Below, one piece after another: positions 60,094 through 64,000 of a stretch of DNA of 64,000 bases. How positions within the stretch are numbered: the first letter of the stretch is position 1; every line of letters begins with the position of its first letter. Location of the stretch: positions 1-64,000 of the forward strand of contig NZ_JAPLAI010000030.1 of the NCBI RefSeq assembly GCF_026393345.1, written 5' to 3'. Origin of the DNA: Microbacterium sp. (GTDB taxonomy: Bacteria > Actinomycetota > Actinomycetes > Actinomycetales > Microbacteriaceae). Under the pieces are notes generated by a model. It made no database searches, was not told where the DNA came from, and worked only from the letters and a program-made list of their open reading frames with translations. Position numbers and translations under genes: made by a program.

Positions 60094-63000
60094 AGCTCAA
60101 GCTCACCCTGCGGCGACCCGGGGGCGCGGTCGATCTCACCGTGAGCGCGGATGCCACGGCGACCGTCGCCGACGTCGCCCGGATGCTGCTTATCGCGGAC
60201 CCGCAGAATGCTGGCGCTGTCGACGAGGGCGCGGTGACCCTCCGCGTTTCGGACGTGGCCGGTGCCGACGCTGCGCGCACGGTCAACGGCGATGCCAGCC
60301 TCGCGGAGTCCGGCCTGCTCTCCGGCACAGCCGTCGAGGTGGTCCGGGAAAGTGGCAGGTTCTCGTCCGCTGAGGGCGGGCGCGGGGCGCCGGTTGCGAC
60401 AGTGCGGGTGCTCGCGGGGCCGGATGCGGGGAGGGAGTTCGCGGTGCCGGCGGGAGCGAGCGTCATCGGCCGCGACCGTGCTGCGGACCTGCGGCTGACC
60501 GACCCCATGGTCTCGAAGCAGCACGCCAGGCTGAACGTGGGCGAGAGTGTCGAGATCCTCGATCTCAACTCTGCGAACGGTGTCATCGTCGGCGGTTCGC
60601 TGGTCACCCGCGCCGCGCTCTCGCCCAGTGATGTCGTCGTCGTTGGGGACACATCGCTGTGCGTCGTCCGGACGCAGCAGCCGCCCCAAGCATCGACGAC
60701 GCCGCAGGTCGACCACGTGCGTTCGCCACGGGTGGTGCCGCTGTATCCCGGGGTGGAGTTCGCCGCGCCGACTCCACCCAAGGTGCCGCAGCAACAGCGA
60801 TTCCCGTTCATCGCGCTCGTCGCGCCGCTCCTCCTGGGCGCCGTGCTGTGGGCCGTCACGCAGCAACTGCTCGGCGTGATCATGATGGCTATGAGCCCGA
60901 TCCTGCTGGTCGGGGCGTTCGTCGATCAAACACTCACCAGCCGCCGCGATCTCAAGGCGCAGCGGAAAGCCTTCGACGAGGGCATGTTGCGTACGCAGGA
61001 GCGACTGGAGAAGGCACGCGACGAGGAACGCCGTGTGCGGCGGACGGAGCTGCCCTCGAGCGCAGAGTTGCAGCAGGACTCCCGCCGACTCGGCCCGCTG
61101 CTGTGGACGGAGCGGGTGGAGTCGCCACGGTTCCTCGTGGTCAACGTCGGCGCCGGGCGGGCGCTCGCGCGCAATCGCGTCGCGCTCCCGCAGAGCCAGG
61201 ACACCCTCCCGCACTGCTGGGATCAGCTGCTCGGCCTGCAGTTGGAGTTCTCCACCGTCGATGACGTTCCTGTCGCCGTCGACCTTGCCCTCGCCGGTTC
61301 CCTCGGGTACGCCGGACCGCAGGGGACCGTGCAGGCCGTGGCGCGGTCGGCGGTCTTCCAGATCGCTGCCCGACACTCTCCTGCCGAGGTGGCGATCGCG
61401 GCGATCGTGTCCCCGGGTACCCGGGCGGAGTGGGAGTGGCTGAAGTGGCTGCCTCATGCAAGCTCTAGCCACAGTGCGCTCACCGGCCCGCATCTCGCCG
61501 ACGCAACGGGAACCGCATCCGCCCTGCTCGCCCGCATCGAGGGGATGATCGAGGCGCGCACCGAGGGTGGAGCCTCTCTTCGCGGCCCGATCGACCCCGC
61601 CAAGAGTGAGGAGCGGCCTGTTCCGGTCGTGCCCGCCGTCGTTCTGGTCGTCGAGAACGGCGCGCCGGTTGACCGTGCGCGGCTCACACGCATCGTGGAG
61701 CGGGGACCGGATGCGGGCGTGCATGTGGTGTGGTGCGCGCCCCGGGTGGAGCAGCTGCCTGCCGCATGTCGCAGTTTCGTCGTCATCGACGCAGCAGCGT
61801 CGGTCGGTGCCGCGGGTCAGGTGCGTCTGGGGGAGCGAACGTCACCCGTGACCCTCGAGATGCTCGACGTCGTGACCGCTGAGCAGCTGGCGCGGCTGCT
61901 CTCACCGGTCGTCGATGTCGGGGTCCCCGAGGCCGACGACTCTGACCTCCCCCGTTCGGTCGCATATCCGACGCTGACCGGGATGGAGATCCTGGGCGAG
62001 TCGGATGCGGTCGTGGAGCGATGGCGTCAGAATGGGTCGCTCGTCGCGCGGGATGGGACCGCCCCGGTGAGGCGGAAGAAGGAAGGCAACCTACGGGCGA
62101 TCGTGGGGCACGCGGGTTCGGAGCCGTTCGTACTCGACCTGCGCGCGGACGGCCCGCATGCTCTCGTCGGTGGCACGACCGGCGCAGGCAAGTCGGAGTT
62201 CCTGCAGGCGTGGGTGCTGGGGATGGCTGCCGCGCACAGCCCCGACCGCCTGACGTTCCTGTTCGTCGATTACAAGGGCGGCACGGCCTTCGCGGACTGC
62301 GTGAAGCTGCCGCACACCGTCGGGCTCGTGACCGACCTCTCGCCGCACCTGGTGCGGCGCGCTCTGACCTCACTGCGTGCCGAGCTGCGCTATCGCGAGC
62401 ATCTGCTGAATGCCAAGAAGGCCAAAGACCTGGTCTCGCTCGAGAAGACCGGCGATCCGGATTGTCCGCCGAGCCTGGTGATCGTCGTCGATGAGTTCGC
62501 CGCGCTCGTGCAGGAGGTGCCGGATTTCGTCGACGGCGTCGTCGATGTCGCCCAGCGCGGGCGCTCGCTCGGGCTGCACCTCGTGCTGGCCACGCAGCGA
62601 CCGGCGGGCGTCATCAAGGACAACCTGCGGGCGAACACGAACCTGCGGATCGCGCTGCGCATGGCGGACGCCGATGATTCGGTCGACATCCTGGGCGACA
62701 AGATGGCGGCGTACTTCGACCCGTCGATCCCTGGACGGGGCGCGGCCAAGCGCGGTCCCGGACGCATCACCGCCTTCCAGACCGGGTACGCGGGTGGGCG
62801 CACGACGGGCGAGCCGCCGGTGCCGCGCATCGACGTCGAGGAGCTCGACTTCGGCGGCCATGCGGTGTGGGAACCGCCCGCCGTCGAGGCGGTGGAGGAG
62901 GCCGAGCCCGGTCCCACCGACATCGCCCGCATCGTCGCGACGGTACGGGGAGCTGCGACGATCGCCGCAGTGGCCGAACCTCGCCGGCCCTGGCTCGACG

Positions 63001-64000
63001 AACTCGCGGCGGTGTACAGCTTCAGCCGCCTCCCGAATCCTCGGACGGATGAGCGGCTCCCGCTGGGTGTGCTCGATCACCCCGAAAGTCAGTCGCAGCC
63101 GACGGCCTTCTACGAACCGGATCGTGACGGCAACCTCGCGATCTACGGCACGGGCGGCTCCGGCAAGAGCACCGTCCTCCGCACGATCGCGGTCGCCGCT
63201 GCCGCGACGACCCGGAACGGTGGTCCCACCCACGTGTACGGACTCGATTTCGGGTCACGCGGTCTCAGCATGCTCGAAGGCCTGCCGCATGTGGGGGCGA
63301 TCGTTTCCGGTGACGACGACGAGCGGGTCGTCCGCACCATCCGGATGCTGCGCGACATCGTCGACGAACGTGCCGTGCGCTACGCCGCGGTGAGTGCCGA
63401 CACGATCGGCGAGTACCGCCGGCTCGCGAACGCTCCGCAGGAGCCGCGCATGCTCCTTCTGGTGGACGGCATCGGTGTGTTCAAGGAGCAATACGAGTTC
63501 GGACCGGTGAATCTGTCGCCCTGGTACACCGCGTTCGCACAGATCGCGGCGGACGGGCGCGGTGTCGGCGTGCACATCGTCGTCGCCGGAGACCGGCCCA
63601 ACTCGGTGCCGAACTCGATCGCATCGACCGTGCAGCGCCGAGTGGTGCTGCGCATGGCGAACGACGACGAGTACCTCATGCTCGGTGTTCCCAAAGACGT
63701 GCTGAGCGCGTCGTCGCCCGCCGGGCGGGGGATCCTCGATGGCAATGAGGTGCAGGTTGCGATCCTGGGCGAGAGCAGCAACGTCGCCGTGCAGGCGCGC
63801 GAGATGAAGCGTCTCGCGGCCTCGCTCGGGCGTGCCGGTGGGGCACGCCCGGCGCCCGTGCGGCGGCTCGACGACTCGATCTCGTTGGCGTCGCTGCCCG
63901 CGGGGTCGCCCGGTCGTCCGGTGATCGGGGTGGATGACGTGACCCTTGGGCCCGCGGTGCTTCCCGGGTTCGGCCCGCTCCTGGTTGCAGGGCCGCCGGC
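60090..64000 (+). CDS. FtsK/EssC-EccC-type secretion ATPase (partial, 3' end outside window)
   Basis: 1303 residues are visible and the frame is still open. Residues 1-88 look like a ubiquitin-like YukD/EsaB fold, 104-195 are an FHA domain (GR 127-128, S142/H145, N163-G164), and two helices lie at 238-278. Three FtsK-type ATPase domains follow: the first is complete (Walker A GGTTGAGKS 694-702, Asp801-Glu802), the second has Walker A GTGGSGKST (1020-1028) but a VDG in place of the VDD/E of Walker B (1126-1127), and the third begins at VAGPPA where the window ends. The layout matches EssC of type VII secretion, so substrates of the WXG100 type are expected downstream. ATGA overlap with the previous gene. 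Confidence 0.9.
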   Translation, partial: MKLKLTLRRPGGAVDLTVSADATATVADVARMLLIADPQNAGAVDEGAVTLRVSDVAGADAARTVNGDASLAESGLLSGTAVEVVRESGRFSSAEGGRGAPVATVRVLAGPDAGREFAVPAGASVIGRDRAADLRLTDPMVSKQHARLNVGESVEILDLNSANGVIVGGSLVTRAALSPSDVVVVGDTSLCVVRTQQPPQASTTPQVDHVRSPRVVPLYPGVEFAAPTPPKVPQQQRFPFIALVAPLLLGAVLWAVTQQLLGVIMMAMSPILLVGAFVDQTLTSRRDLKAQRKAFDEGMLRTQERLEKARDEERRVRRTELPSSAELQQDSRRLGPLLWTERVESPRFLVVNVGAGRALARNRVALPQSQDTLPHCWDQLLGLQLEFSTVDDVPVAVDLALAGSLGYAGPQGTVQAVARSAVFQIAARHSPAEVAIAAIVSPGTRAEWEWLKWLPHASSSHSALTGPHLADATGTASALLARIEGMIEARTEGGASLRGPIDPAKSEERPVPVVPAVVLVVENGAPVDRARLTRIVERGPDAGVHVVWCAPRVEQLPAACRSFVVIDAAASVGAAGQVRLGERTSPVTLEMLDVVTAEQLARLLSPVVDVGVPEADDSDLPRSVAYPTLTGMEILGESDAVVERWRQNGSLVARDGTAPVRRKKEGNLRAIVGHAGSEPFVLDLRADGPHALVGGTTGAGKSEFLQAWVLGMAAAHSPDRLTFLFVDYKGGTAFADCVKLPHTVGLVTDLSPHLVRRALTSLRAELRYREHLLNAKKAKDLVSLEKTGDPDCPPSLVIVVDEFAALVQEVPDFVDGVVDVAQRGRSLGLHLVLATQRPAGVIKDNLRANTNLRIALRMADADDSVDILGDKMAAYFDPSIPGRGAAKRGPGRITAFQTGYAGGRTTGEPPVPRIDVEELDFGGHAVWEPPAVEAVEEAEPGPTDIARIVATVRGAATIAAVAEPRRPWLDELAAVYSFSRLPNPRTDERLPLGVLDHPESQSQPTAFYEPDRDGNLAIYGTGGSGKSTVLRTIAVAAAATTRNGGPTHVYGLDFGSRGLSMLEGLPHVGAIVSGDDDERVVRTIRMLRDIVDERAVRYAAVSADTIGEYRRLANAPQEPRMLLLVDGIGVFKEQYEFGPVNLSPWYTAFAQIAADGRGVGVHIVVAGDRPNSVPNSIASTVQRRVVLRMANDDEYLMLGVPKDVLSASSPAGRGILDGNEVQVAILGESSNVAVQAREMKRLAASLGRAGGARPAPVRRLDDSISLASLPAGSPGRPVIGVDDVTLGPAVLPGFGPLLVAGPP

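Noticed and set aside
1..64000. CRISPR array, prophage, integrase or IS element
   Set aside because: No regularly spaced repeats, no cas, integrase or transposase motifs were seen on either strand.

Overview
The window is chromosomal DNA of a high-GC actinobacterium. Dense short operons, frequent GTG/TTG starts, four-base ATGA overlaps and many small Microbacteriaceae-type proteins (a DUF7882-like protein, DUF6766, a 13E12-type DUF222/HNH element) point to Microbacteriaceae, most likely Microbacterium; this is inference from protein character, not from a marker gene. I found no rRNA, tRNA, CRISPR array or intact insertion sequence.

Layout. 1-9.5 kb: catabolic and redox genes. A TetR regulator lies upstream of an alpha/beta hydrolase and an SDR dehydrogenase, followed by a fused luciferase-like monooxygenase/berberine-bridge flavoenzyme facing an HxlR regulator, an ABC-2 permease without its ATPase, and WYL and VOC proteins. 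8.3-10.5 kb: a small arsenic cluster (flavoprotein, ArsR, ArsN1-type acetyltransferase). 10.8-31.6 kb: housekeeping, stress and envelope genes: DUF6766, an unusual response regulator, an anchored GH6 cellulase, VanZ, a universal stress protein, two MASE1-type histidine kinases, a stand-alone receiver, TerC behind a probable Mn2+ (yybP-ykoY) riboswitch, a DivIVA-like coiled-coil protein, hydrolases and several proteins under 80 aa.

31.8-40 kb: an envelope/exopolysaccharide region. Four minus-strand genes form a likely operon: a secreted beta-helix lipoprotein, a processive GT2 synthase, a two-TM protein with an extracellular beta-helix and a cytoplasmic helix-turn-helix-like tail, and a lytic transglycosylase. 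The same tail module ends an otherwise unrelated membrane protein at 31.8-33.3 kb. 40-44 kb: nucleoside hydrolase plus GntR regulator, a DUF222/HNH gene with a hexanucleotide repeat, and a decayed partial copy of the beta-helix lipoprotein gene.

45.1-64 kb: a long co-directional cluster. A 1997-aa surface protein (Ig/cadherin-like plus fibronectin III repeats) is followed by MoxR ATPase, DUF58, a TgpA-type transglutaminase homologue that has lost all three catalytic residues, PP2C phosphatase, FHA protein, Ser/Thr kinase, a second FHA-like protein and an FtsK/EssC-type ATPase cut off by the window end. The gene set matches the PFNA cluster described in Bifidobacterium, here joined to a type VII-like secretion ATPase. 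An 18-bp perfect palindrome and a divergent membrane-tethered HTH protein sit at its head.
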